From the NCBI GenBank assembly GCA_004376205.1, contig SOKG01000203.1, positions 1-6,438 on the forward strand: DNA of 6,438 nucleotides, given 5' to 3'. Position 1 is the stretch's first letter; the number at the start of each line of letters is the position of its first letter. Of this stretch, positions 1 to 5,413 are shown one piece after another. A program made the position numbers and the translations under genes. Source of the stretch: Dehalococcoidia bacterium (GTDB lineage: Bacteria > Chloroflexota > Dehalococcoidia > SZUA-161). The notes beneath the pieces are model-generated. The model was not told where the DNA came from. It did no database searches and worked only from the letters and a program-made list of their open reading frames with translations.

Positions 1-219
1 ATCGCGGTGTGGGCCGATGTCCAGGGCACCGACGGGAATATCCACACTCTCGAAACCTTTTATCACCTCTGCAATACGGTGAGCCAAAGGTACGCCGCGA
101 GTGTGTATGCCGATTAGAACCAGGTCATCGCAACCGTCGACGCTCTCCACCGCCTCGTGAGCCATACGGACAATCGCCCGTCGTATGGCGTCCCCCGACA
201 TTATTACTTTCTCAGGCAT
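1..219 (-). CDS. pyrR: PyrR, pyrimidine operon regulator / uracil phosphoribosyltransferase (N-terminal part)
   Basis: Only the first 73 codons are inside the window; the gene continues past base 1, and the family is usually about 180 residues. The translation begins MPEKVIMSGDAIRRAI, then has LVLIGIHTRGVPLAHRIAE (residues 33-51) and PVGALDIGPHRD at the edge. These match the PyrR pattern of an early AIRRAxxRxAHE helix, a GIxTRGxxLAxRI segment and PVGxLDIxxxRD. The PRPP-binding loop lies off the window. PyrR binds pyr mRNA leaders when UMP or UTP is plentiful and lowers expression; many members also make UMP from uracil and PRPP. The ATG at 219-217 is preceded by GGAGG (231-227) at a spacing of seven T's. 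The upstream PyrR-binding RNA supports the identification independently. Other pyr genes would be expected beyond the left edge (inference). Confidence 0.94.
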   Translation of the reverse strand, partial: MPEKVIMSGDAIRRAIVRMAHEAVESVDGCDDLVLIGIHTRGVPLAHRIAEVIKGFESVDIPVGALDIGPHRD

Positions 220-249
220 AAAAAAACCTCCGCCTTTATTAGGCTGAGG
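220..249 (-). terminator. Attenuator hairpin of pyrR that includes the Shine-Dalgarno sequence
   Basis: In the leader RNA CCUCAGCC (249-242) pairs with GGCGGAGG (234-227) across the loop UAAUAAA, with one A-G mismatch. Seven U's follow (226-220) and the pyrR ATG comes next (219-217). This is a compact intrinsic terminator. Its 3' arm contains GGAGG, the only ribosome binding site of pyrR, so the folded stem would both end transcription and block translation. A competing antiterminator is plausible: the 3' arm of the PyrR-binding hairpin, CUGGGAA (308-302), can pair with UUCCUCAG (251-244), with a one-base bulge and a G-U pair. That overlaps the terminator's 5' arm, as in classical PyrR attenuation. 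Folding was done by eye. Confidence 0.8.
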
Positions 250-272
250 AATCTCTTGTCGCTGTTCGGTTT

Positions 273-286
273 CCCCTGACTTGGGG
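273..286 (-). other. Small GC hairpin in the middle of the pyrR leader
   Basis: CCCC (286-283), AAGUCA and GGGG (276-273) form a four-pair stem in the leader RNA, between the PyrR-binding hairpin and the terminator. It may hold the two regulatory parts at a set distance or act as a pause site, but it is short and its role is unknown. Confidence 0.35.
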
Positions 287-298
287 CCACTTTTCTCT

Positions 299-330
299 CC
301 CTTCCCAGTCTCTCCGGGCTGAGTTAAAGG
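299..330 (-). promoter_or_regulatory. PyrR-binding RNA hairpin (anti-antiterminator) in the pyrR leader
   Basis: The leader RNA reads CCUUUAA, CUCAG, a ten-base loop CCCGGAGAGA, CUGGG, then AAGGG. The outer CCUU/AAGG and inner CUCAG/CUGGG arms pair, with one U-G pair. Family knowledge: PyrR-binding loops in Bacillus and relatives share the frame CUUUAA...CAG-UCCAGAGAGG-CUG...AAGG, and the loop here keeps the purine-rich GGAGAG. The position, just after the promoter and before a pyrR start, is where these elements occur. PyrR bound with uridine nucleotide should stabilise this hairpin and so release the downstream terminator. The match is from memory of the consensus, not from a covariance-model search. 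Confidence 0.9.
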
Positions 331-344
331 TTCGATCTGGGTAG

Positions 345-373
345 ATTATACCAGCTAATCAACCGGTTGGCAA
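345..373 (-). promoter_or_regulatory. Sigma70-type promoter of pyrR, extended -10
   Basis: On the minus strand TTGCCA (373-368) is followed after exactly 17 bases by TATAAT (350-345), a perfect -10 box. A TGG directly before it (353-351) provides the extended -10 TGN motif. Transcription should start near the A at 338, giving a leader of about 119 bases before the pyrR ATG. The promoter lies 27 bases beyond the stop codon of the acpS remnant, so pyrR does not depend on read-through from that fragment. Confidence 0.85.
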
Positions 374-399
374 GAACTTTTTTTGCAGCTTCTTCCGTG

Positions 400-654
400 C
401 TATTTAGAAAGGCCTTGCGCGCCCCCTACTACCGAGGCGACGGCATAGTCCCGCGAATGAGAGAGGCTGATAGCCAGCTCTTTTATCCCCAGCTTCCTGG
501 CCCTGCGGCGCGCCCCGCCGTGGAGGAAAACGAGTGGAGCCCGACGTCGGTTGGGCAGGATCTCGATATCGCGCCAGGAAACACCGCTCCTCCCCGTACC
601 CAGTGCCTTCATAACTGCTTCATTATTGTTGACTTTCGCAGGGTTTGCCGATAG
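400..654 (-). pseudogene. acpS: Truncated acpS remnant (holo-[acyl-carrier-protein] synthase, C-terminal part)
   Basis: Read on the minus strand, this frame gives NEAVMKALGTG, then SWRDIEILPN, PLVFLHGGARRRARKLGI and ISLSHSRDYAVASVVG before a TAG at 402-400. These are, in order, the C-terminal landmarks of AcpS: KEAVxKALGTG, WRDIEV, the LHGxAxxxAxxLG helix and SLSHxxxYAVAxVV. AcpS moves phosphopantetheine from CoA onto acyl carrier protein. The N-terminal half is missing, including the GIDIVxIxRI strand with the metal-binding Asp. The usual RFAAKEAV segment is damaged: it reads NPAKVNNNEAV, with about three extra residues, and the Lys before the conserved Glu is Asn. The frame stays open upstream but runs antisense into the CoA-transferase gene and shows no AcpS pattern there. 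A functional acpS must lie elsewhere (inference). No usable ribosome binding site is seen. Confidence 0.82.
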
Positions 655-657
655 ACT
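629..657 (+). promoter_or_regulatory. Candidate sigma70-type promoter of the catabolic operon
   Basis: TTGACT (629-634, five of six to consensus) is followed after 17 bases by TAGACT (652-657, four of six). Transcription would begin near 664, leaving a leader of about 60 bases before the ATG at 725. It is the best -35/-10 pair seen upstream of the operon and lies in the damaged part of the acpS remnant. The -10 box is weak, so an activator may be needed; no operator is recognisable. Confidence 0.45.
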
Positions 658-724
658 TTTACAGGAATCCCGGCCAGCAAAAGTGAAGCTGAATATCCAA
701 CACAATACTAAGAAGGGGTAAGAG

Positions 725-1957
725 ATGCCAGGGAAGGAAAGTGAAGCAGGGTTTCTTCCTCGATATCGGGTTCTAGATCTGGCTGACGAGAAAGGTGTCT
801 ACTGCGGTAAACTACTCGGCGACCTCGGGGCTGATGTGATAAAGGTTGAGCCCCCGGGAGGGGATAAGACGAGGTTCCGAGGTCCATTTCATAACAACGA
901 GGTTCACCCCGAGAAGAGCCTGCACTTCCTCTATTTCAATACCAGCAAAGGCTCAATCACGCTGAACCTCGAGGACAGCACGGGCCAGGCTATCTTCAAG
1001 AGGCTGGTCGAGAAAGCGGACGTAGTGGTGGAGAGCTTTCCGGTGGGGTATCTTGCCAGCCTTGGGCTAGGTTATCCCGCGCTACGAAAAATCAATCCCA
1101 GACTGGTGATGAGTTCCATCACGCCGTTCGGACAGAAAGGGCCCCTGAGCGGCTACAAGGCCACCGATATCAACATTATGGCCATGAGCGGCTACATGCA
1201 GCTTATCGGCGAGCCCGACCAGCAGCCGCTGGTGCTCGGTGGTGAGCAGTCTTTCTATCCCGGAGCGCAGTACGCAGCAGCGGGCACAGTAGCCGCGCTA
1301 TTCTACCGGGATGCCACCTCGGGCAAGGGACAGCATGTGGACGTGTCCATGCAAGAGGCCATGATAACCTTCTATCATGAGCAGACGCCGGTAGCCATGT
1401 GGCAAAAGAAAAAGGAGAACGTATCGCGGGTAGGCTCCATGGATGCCATGGTCACGCCCTGCGGCCTGTATCCCTGCAAAGACGGCTGGATTTCGCTATG
1501 CGTGGTGACACCGCTGGAGTGGGATACGCTGGCGCAGTGGATACACGAGGTAACAGGCAACGATGAAGTCCTGCAAGAACAGTACAAAGGCGGACTAATC
1601 TCTCGCATGCCCGTCCGAGACATGGTAAATGTGATGGTGATAGACTTCACCGACAGGCTCACCGCGCGGGAGCTCTTCCTCGAGGGCCAGAAGCGGAAGC
1701 TGGCGGTTATACCGGTAAACGACGCGCCGTCACTTCTCGAAGACGCCCAGCTTAATTCACGTGGCTTCTGGGTGGAGTTGGACCATCCAGTGGTGGGCAA
1801 GATGAAGTACCCCAAGGGCGCGCTATACAGTGACGCCATTGGGGCACCCCGAAAGGCAGCTCCGCTGCTGGGCGAGGACAACGAGAGAATCTACTGCGAC
1901 GAGCTGGGATACTCTAGGGAAGACCTGGCGGTGCTGCGCACCACAGGTGTAATCTAA
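725..1957 (+). CDS. Class III (CaiB/BaiF family) CoA-transferase, catalytic-type subunit
   Basis: This 410-residue protein has the full length of the CaiB/BaiF (formyl-CoA transferase) family, which moves CoA between carboxylic acids through an enzyme-bound aspartyl-CoA anhydride. Family landmarks in order: GVYCGKLLGDLGADVIKVEPPGGD (residues 24-47), YFNTSKGSITLNL (70-82), the ADVVVESFPVGYL segment (98-110), ITPFGQKGPLSGYKATD (132-148) and RGFWVELDHPVVGK near the C-terminus. The Asp at 148 aligns with the catalytic Asp of the family (Asp169 in formyl-CoA transferase), so this copy looks active. It has the extended small domain with CGLYPCKDGWISL. The start at 725 is preceded by AAGGGG (713-718), six bases away. 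The next gene is a paralogue 35 bases downstream, so the two probably form one heteromeric enzyme, as in BbsEF of toluene degradation. The substrate cannot be read from the sequence. Confidence 0.9.
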   Translation: MPGKESEAGFLPRYRVLDLADEKGVYCGKLLGDLGADVIKVEPPGGDKTRFRGPFHNNEVHPEKSLHFLYFNTSKGSITLNLEDSTGQAIFKRLVEKADVVVESFPVGYLASLGLGYPALRKINPRLVMSSITPFGQKGPLSGYKATDINIMAMSGYMQLIGEPDQQPLVLGGEQSFYPGAQYAAAGTVAALFYRDATSGKGQHVDVSMQEAMITFYHEQTPVAMWQKKKENVSRVGSMDAMVTPCGLYPCKDGWISLCVVTPLEWDTLAQWIHEVTGNDEVLQEQYKGGLISRMPVRDMVNVMVIDFTDRLTARELFLEGQKRKLAVIPVNDAPSLLEDAQLNSRGFWVELDHPVVGKMKYPKGALYSDAIGAPRKAAPLLGEDNERIYCDELGYSREDLAVLRTTGVI

Positions 1958-1992
1958 GGCATCGGACAACGGGTGAAAGGAAGGATAAGGCT

Positions 1993-3216
1993 ATGGCCAA
2001 GAAAGCTCTGGAGGGCGTTCGAGTCATAGAGTTCGGTCTTTACATAGCATTGCCCCTGGCCACACGTCTGCTGGCTTCCATGGGTGCAGAGGTTATCAAG
2101 GTTGAGACCCTCACATCTCTCGATATGTCATGGTACGGCCCCATCTATGCGCCGGGGGCGCTACAACTCGAGTACCGGCCGCTCAAGCGCAACGTTACCC
2201 TCGATGTGCGCAAGCCCAAGGGCAAGGAGGTCATGGAAGAGCTGATCAAGAAGAGCGACGTATACATGACCAACCTTGGGGGGGGAGCTCTGGCCAAGTA
2301 TGGTCTGGACTTCGATCATGTTCGGTCGCTAAAAGAAGACCTAATCGTACTCTGGCAGACCGGGCTCGGGAGCACAGGGCCCTATGGAGGCTACAAGGCC
2401 TACGGGAGGCTGATGCAGCACGCCTGCGCCATATCCTCCATGAGCGGGGCGCCCGACAACCTTGGCGTAGCCAACGTCTCCTACTCTGACTACCACACCT
2501 CGGTTTTCAACGCTCTGGCAGTAATAGGAGCACTGGAAAGGCGGCGCCGCACGGGCAAGGGCTGCTTCATTGAGTGCCCCATATATGAATCCGGTGTGAT
2601 CACTGTGGGGCCTGCTTTCCTGGACTACCAGTCAAACAGAGTTATCCCGGAGCGCAGGGAGAACAGGCACCGCTTCTTTGCCCCGCACGGTGCATATCCC
2701 TGCAGGGGAGAGGACAGGTGGTGTACCATCGCCGTCACTACGGAAGAGGAATGGAAGGCCTTCTGCGCCGCCATCGGCAATCCCGCCTGGACAAAATCGC
2801 CCGACTTTGCTACCGCCGCCGACAGGGTCAAGAACGCAAAAGAGCTGGACCGCCTGGGCGGAGAGTGGACATCAAGACGCACCGCCTATCAAGTCATGGA
2901 GAGGATGCAAAAGGCAGGGGTGCCAGCAGGAATCGTGGCCAAGGGAGAGGACCTGGCCAAAAGCGAGCATCTCAAGAGCCACGATTTCTATAAGGAAACC
3001 GAATACTATTCCGCCGACTTCAATACGCCGGGCGTAGATTGGCCCGTAGCTGGGAGGTCGCCGGTGTTCTCCGAGCCAATCCAGTTCTCCGAGACTCCAG
3101 TCCTGTTCGGGCCTATGCACAAGGTCGGGCAAGACAACAACTACGTCTACGGCAAGCTCCTGGGCATGTCAAAGAAGGAGATCAAGGCACTGACAAAAGA
3201 GGGCGTGTTCGCCTAG
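1993..3216 (+). CDS. Class III (CaiB/BaiF family) CoA-transferase paralogue without the catalytic Asp
   Basis: This 407-residue protein is a second CaiB/BaiF member: LEGVRVIEFG at residues 6-15, LLASMGAEVIKVE (26-38), LIVLWQTGLGSTGPYGGYKAYG (117-138), then TGKGCFIECPIYE, APHGAYPCRGEDRWCTIAV and VPAGIVAKGEDL toward the C-terminus. Where its neighbour has GYKATD with the catalytic Asp, this protein has GYKAYG: the residue is Gly138 (codon GGG, 2404-2406). The fold and CoA-binding regions look intact and the frame is clean, so it is not decaying. The simplest reading is the non-catalytic or substrate-shaping subunit of a heteromeric CoA-transferase. My recollection is that BbsEF also has one subunit with and one without the Asp, which should be verified. 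AAGGA (1981-1985) precedes the ATG by seven bases. A separate activity cannot be excluded. Confidence 0.88.
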   Translation: MAKKALEGVRVIEFGLYIALPLATRLLASMGAEVIKVETLTSLDMSWYGPIYAPGALQLEYRPLKRNVTLDVRKPKGKEVMEELIKKSDVYMTNLGGGALAKYGLDFDHVRSLKEDLIVLWQTGLGSTGPYGGYKAYGRLMQHACAISSMSGAPDNLGVANVSYSDYHTSVFNALAVIGALERRRRTGKGCFIECPIYESGVITVGPAFLDYQSNRVIPERRENRHRFFAPHGAYPCRGEDRWCTIAVTTEEEWKAFCAAIGNPAWTKSPDFATAADRVKNAKELDRLGGEWTSRRTAYQVMERMQKAGVPAGIVAKGEDLAKSEHLKSHDFYKETEYYSADFNTPGVDWPVAGRSPVFSEPIQFSETPVLFGPMHKVGQDNNYVYGKLLGMSKKEIKALTKEGVFA

Positions 3217-3220
3217 CAGC

Positions 3221-3233
3221 CCCGCTCGGCGGG
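3221..3233 (+). other. Short perfect hairpin between two operon genes
   Basis: CCCGC (3221-3225), TCG, GCGGG (3229-3233) forms a five-pair GC stem just after the TAG of the second CoA-transferase gene. It ends one base before the AAGGAGG ribosome binding site (3234-3240) of the amidohydrolase-like gene. No T run follows, so it is not a terminator. It could protect or pause the message between the two genes, but it may be chance. Confidence 0.3.
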
Positions 3234-3247
3234 AAGGAGGATAGCGA

Positions 3248-4123
3248 ATGAAGGCCATTGATATGGAGTGCTTGATGAGCACCAAAGAAGGGGCGGTGAG
3301 CAGAGACCCCGCGATGATAGAGGCGCTAAAAGAGTATTTCAAGACGTCGGGGATGCGCATAAAGAGCGAAGACGAGATGGCTCAAGATTGGCGGGATGCC
3401 GGTGTCCAGGTAGTGATTCTCTCTGCCACCGGCAAACCTTTTGGCTTCGTCGAATGGGAGCAGATACAGGACAGGCACAACTACGTAAGCCAACTGAAGA
3501 AGGACTATCCCGATGTCGTTCTGGGTTTCTGGGTCGGCCTTCCTCTGGACTGGGGCATCTGGAAGGCACTGAAAGAGGTGGAGAGATGCATCAAGGACTT
3601 GGGAAGCTTCGGTGTTTTCGTATCGGGAATGGCCGGCGTTCCTGCAAATGACAAGACGTGGTGGCCTTTCTACGACATGTGCCAGGAGGCGCAGGTCCCC
3701 ATTAAGATTACGGTCGGAGCAACTGCGGGAGGCGCCGGTCAGGGTGGAGGAATGGGCATACGCCTGGTCACCGAGAATCCGATCCCTAACGTAGATGATG
3801 TCGCCGCTGCATTCCCCGGACTCACCATCATCGGGCATCACTATCCCTGGCCCTTCATCGAAGAGATGACCGCGGTGATGATACATAAGGACAATGTATT
3901 CTGCGAGGTGCACGGCTGGCGGCCCAAGTACCACCATGAGCTCTTCAAACGAGAACTGAACACGCGTATCAAAGATAAGATAATGTTCGGCTCTGACTAC
4001 CCCTTCTTCCAGTACCAGACGCTCTTCGGGGACTGGGAGGCAGAGACGTACGGCATCAAGCCAGAGGTTTTGGAAAACGTCTACTATAAGACCGCCCAGA
4101 AGGTGCTGGGACTGGTGAAATAG
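3248..4123 (+). CDS. Amidohydrolase-2 family (ACMSD-like) protein with altered metal site
   Basis: This 291-residue protein fits the amidohydrolase-2 family of TIM-barrel hydrolases and decarboxylases (PF04909): an N-terminal beta strand AIDMEC (3-8), DVVLGFWVGLPL (89-100), VPIKITVGA (150-158), GLTIIGHHYP (191-200), KIMFGSDYPFF (244-254) and the closing VLENVYYKTAQKVLGL. It keeps the strand-6 His (His197 or 198) and the strand-8 Asp250. The usual first-strand HxH is E7-x-L9, and the strand-5 His (PVxIHxG) is Thr155 in PIKITVG. A normal binuclear or His-rich metal site is therefore unlikely. The Glu resembles the first ligand of gamma-resorcylate-type decarboxylases, but their partner His is missing. 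AAGGAGG (3234-3240) lies seven bases before the ATG, the best ribosome binding site in the operon. The function is unknown; a decarboxylase, hydrolase or lyase acting on an operon intermediate is possible. No signal peptide, so cytoplasmic. Confidence 0.85.
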   Translation: MKAIDMECLMSTKEGAVSRDPAMIEALKEYFKTSGMRIKSEDEMAQDWRDAGVQVVILSATGKPFGFVEWEQIQDRHNYVSQLKKDYPDVVLGFWVGLPLDWGIWKALKEVERCIKDLGSFGVFVSGMAGVPANDKTWWPFYDMCQEAQVPIKITVGATAGGAGQGGGMGIRLVTENPIPNVDDVAAAFPGLTIIGHHYPWPFIEEMTAVMIHKDNVFCEVHGWRPKYHHELFKRELNTRIKDKIMFGSDYPFFQYQTLFGDWEAETYGIKPEVLENVYYKTAQKVLGLVK

Positions 4124-4159
4124 GGTCTCTTCAGCAAACCCTGGGACGGAGGCAGCTTA

Positions 4160-5332
4160 ATGGATTTCAGTTTTACGCCAGAGCAAGAGCGTCTACGCCA
4201 GGAGGTGCGAGACTTCCTGCAAAAGGAGGTCAAGGAAGAGAGCAGAGCGGATTTCCTGTACGACCGGCCACATAGCCCTGCTACCCGAGAGTTGCTACGC
4301 AAGCTAGGGGAAAGGGGCTGGCTCTGTCCCACATGGCCCAAGGAGTGGGGCGGTGTGGGGGCTTCGGCCCTGGAAAACTACGTCATTCAAGAGGAGTTGG
4401 CATATGCCTTTGCCCCAGCACCATTCGCTCTGATTGGAGCCATGGTAGTGGGCCCCACGCTCCTTTTACACGGAAGCGAGGAGCAAAAGAATAAATACCT
4501 GCCCCGGATAGCCAGCGGTGAAATCGAGTTTTCCATGGGTTACACCGAACCCCAGGCGGGCTCAGACCTTGCTTCGCTGAGTATCAAAGCCGAGGACAAG
4601 GGTGATTACTATCTGATCAACGGCCAGAAGATGTTCAGCACCAAAGCTGACTTCGCCGACTATGGCTGGCTGGCGGTCAGGACCGACCCCGATAATCCCA
4701 AGAAGCATAAAGGGATTTCGCTGCTCATCTTTGACCTGAAGAACACGCCGGGAGTTACCATCCGTCCCATATACAATATGAGCGGTTATCACTCATGCGA
4801 GGTATTCTACGACGATGTCCGTATCCCAAAGGAGAACCTGGTCGGCGAGCTGAACCAGGGGTTCTACATCATCGGGGCTGCGCTCCTTTTCGAACGAGCA
4901 GTCACAGTCAGTGGATTCTATCGCCCCTTGGAGCTGTTGGTGGATTATGTCAAGAACACCAAACGCCATGGGAGGCCGTTGTCGGAGGATCCGCTCGTGC
5001 GGCGTAAGCTGGCCGAGATAGAGATGAAGTTCGCTGTGACCAGAGTAATCTCACTCCGTCTCTGCTGGATGCAGCAACACAAGATGTTCGCCCTGAATGA
5101 GACTGCGATGGCCAAGCTACTCAGCACCGAGATGATATACGACCTGGCCAACGCAGGTATGCAGGTAATGGGTCCCTACGGGGAACTGGTGTCCGATTCT
5201 AAATACGCAGCACTCCAAGGGTGGTTTGCGCATATCTATCAAGAGTCCCCCCATTACAAGATCGCCGGCGGCACCTCTGAGATTCAGAAGCAGATTATCG
5301 CTACCAGAGGGCTAGGTCTCCCCAGAGGCTAG
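4160..5332 (+). CDS. Acyl-CoA dehydrogenase family flavoprotein
   Basis: This 390-residue protein has typical acyl-CoA dehydrogenase length and layout: an N-terminal helical domain starting FSFTPEQERLRQEVRDFL, the FAD and substrate motif GYTEPQAGSDLASL (residues 127-140), the middle beta domain with FYDDVRIPKENLVGE (216-230), and the C-terminal signature IAGGTSEIQKQIIATRGLGLPR (368-389). These enzymes use FAD to make an alpha-beta double bond in an acyl-CoA and pass electrons to electron-transfer flavoprotein. The medium-chain-type base (Glu of YEGT) is Gly370. Glu245, in LLFERAVTVSG, sits where isovaleryl-CoA and long-chain dehydrogenases carry their base, so it is the probable catalytic residue. 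GGAGG (4148-4152) is seven bases from the ATG. By context it likely oxidises the acyl-CoA made by the CoA-transferase pair, comparable to BbsG (benzylsuccinyl-CoA dehydrogenase), but the substrate is unproven. No electron-transfer flavoprotein genes are in the window. Confidence 0.9.
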   Translation: MDFSFTPEQERLRQEVRDFLQKEVKEESRADFLYDRPHSPATRELLRKLGERGWLCPTWPKEWGGVGASALENYVIQEELAYAFAPAPFALIGAMVVGPTLLLHGSEEQKNKYLPRIASGEIEFSMGYTEPQAGSDLASLSIKAEDKGDYYLINGQKMFSTKADFADYGWLAVRTDPDNPKKHKGISLLIFDLKNTPGVTIRPIYNMSGYHSCEVFYDDVRIPKENLVGELNQGFYIIGAALLFERAVTVSGFYRPLELLVDYVKNTKRHGRPLSEDPLVRRKLAEIEMKFAVTRVISLRLCWMQQHKMFALNETAMAKLLSTEMIYDLANAGMQVMGPYGELVSDSKYAALQGWFAHIYQESPHYKIAGGTSEIQKQIIATRGLGLPRG

Positions 5333-5413
5333 GTCTAGCTCCCAGGCGAGATATGTGGATAGCGTGGTTTGGATGGTGCTTTGCTAATTATCGCCGCTCC
5401 CTGAGGTCATACT

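Noticed and set aside
371..399. Possible terminator for the acpS remnant (run of seven A or T next to GAAGAA/TTCTT)
   Set aside because: The inverted repeat is short and AT-rich and the T run is on the wrong strand to end minus-strand transcription.
367..654. 95-codon plus-strand frame upstream of the operon
   Set aside because: It has no family pattern, and the same DNA on the minus strand reads clearly as the AcpS C-terminal part.
1375..1881. 168-codon open frame on the minus strand opposite the first CoA-transferase gene
   Set aside because: Low-complexity Ser-rich translation without known motifs; a shadow of the plus-strand gene.
3326..3937. 203-codon open frame on the minus strand opposite the amidohydrolase-like gene
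   Set aside because: Its translation matches no family I recognise, has no convincing ribosome binding site, and lies opposite a well-supported gene. It looks like a by-product of codon bias.
5370..5387. GG-N10-GC pattern (TGGATGG, TGCT, TTGCTAA) resembling a sigma54 -24/-12 promoter before the activase
   Set aside because: Only the GG and TTGC cores match, the predicted leader would be about 18 bases, and no activator gene or enhancer-like site is visible. Chance occurrence is likely.
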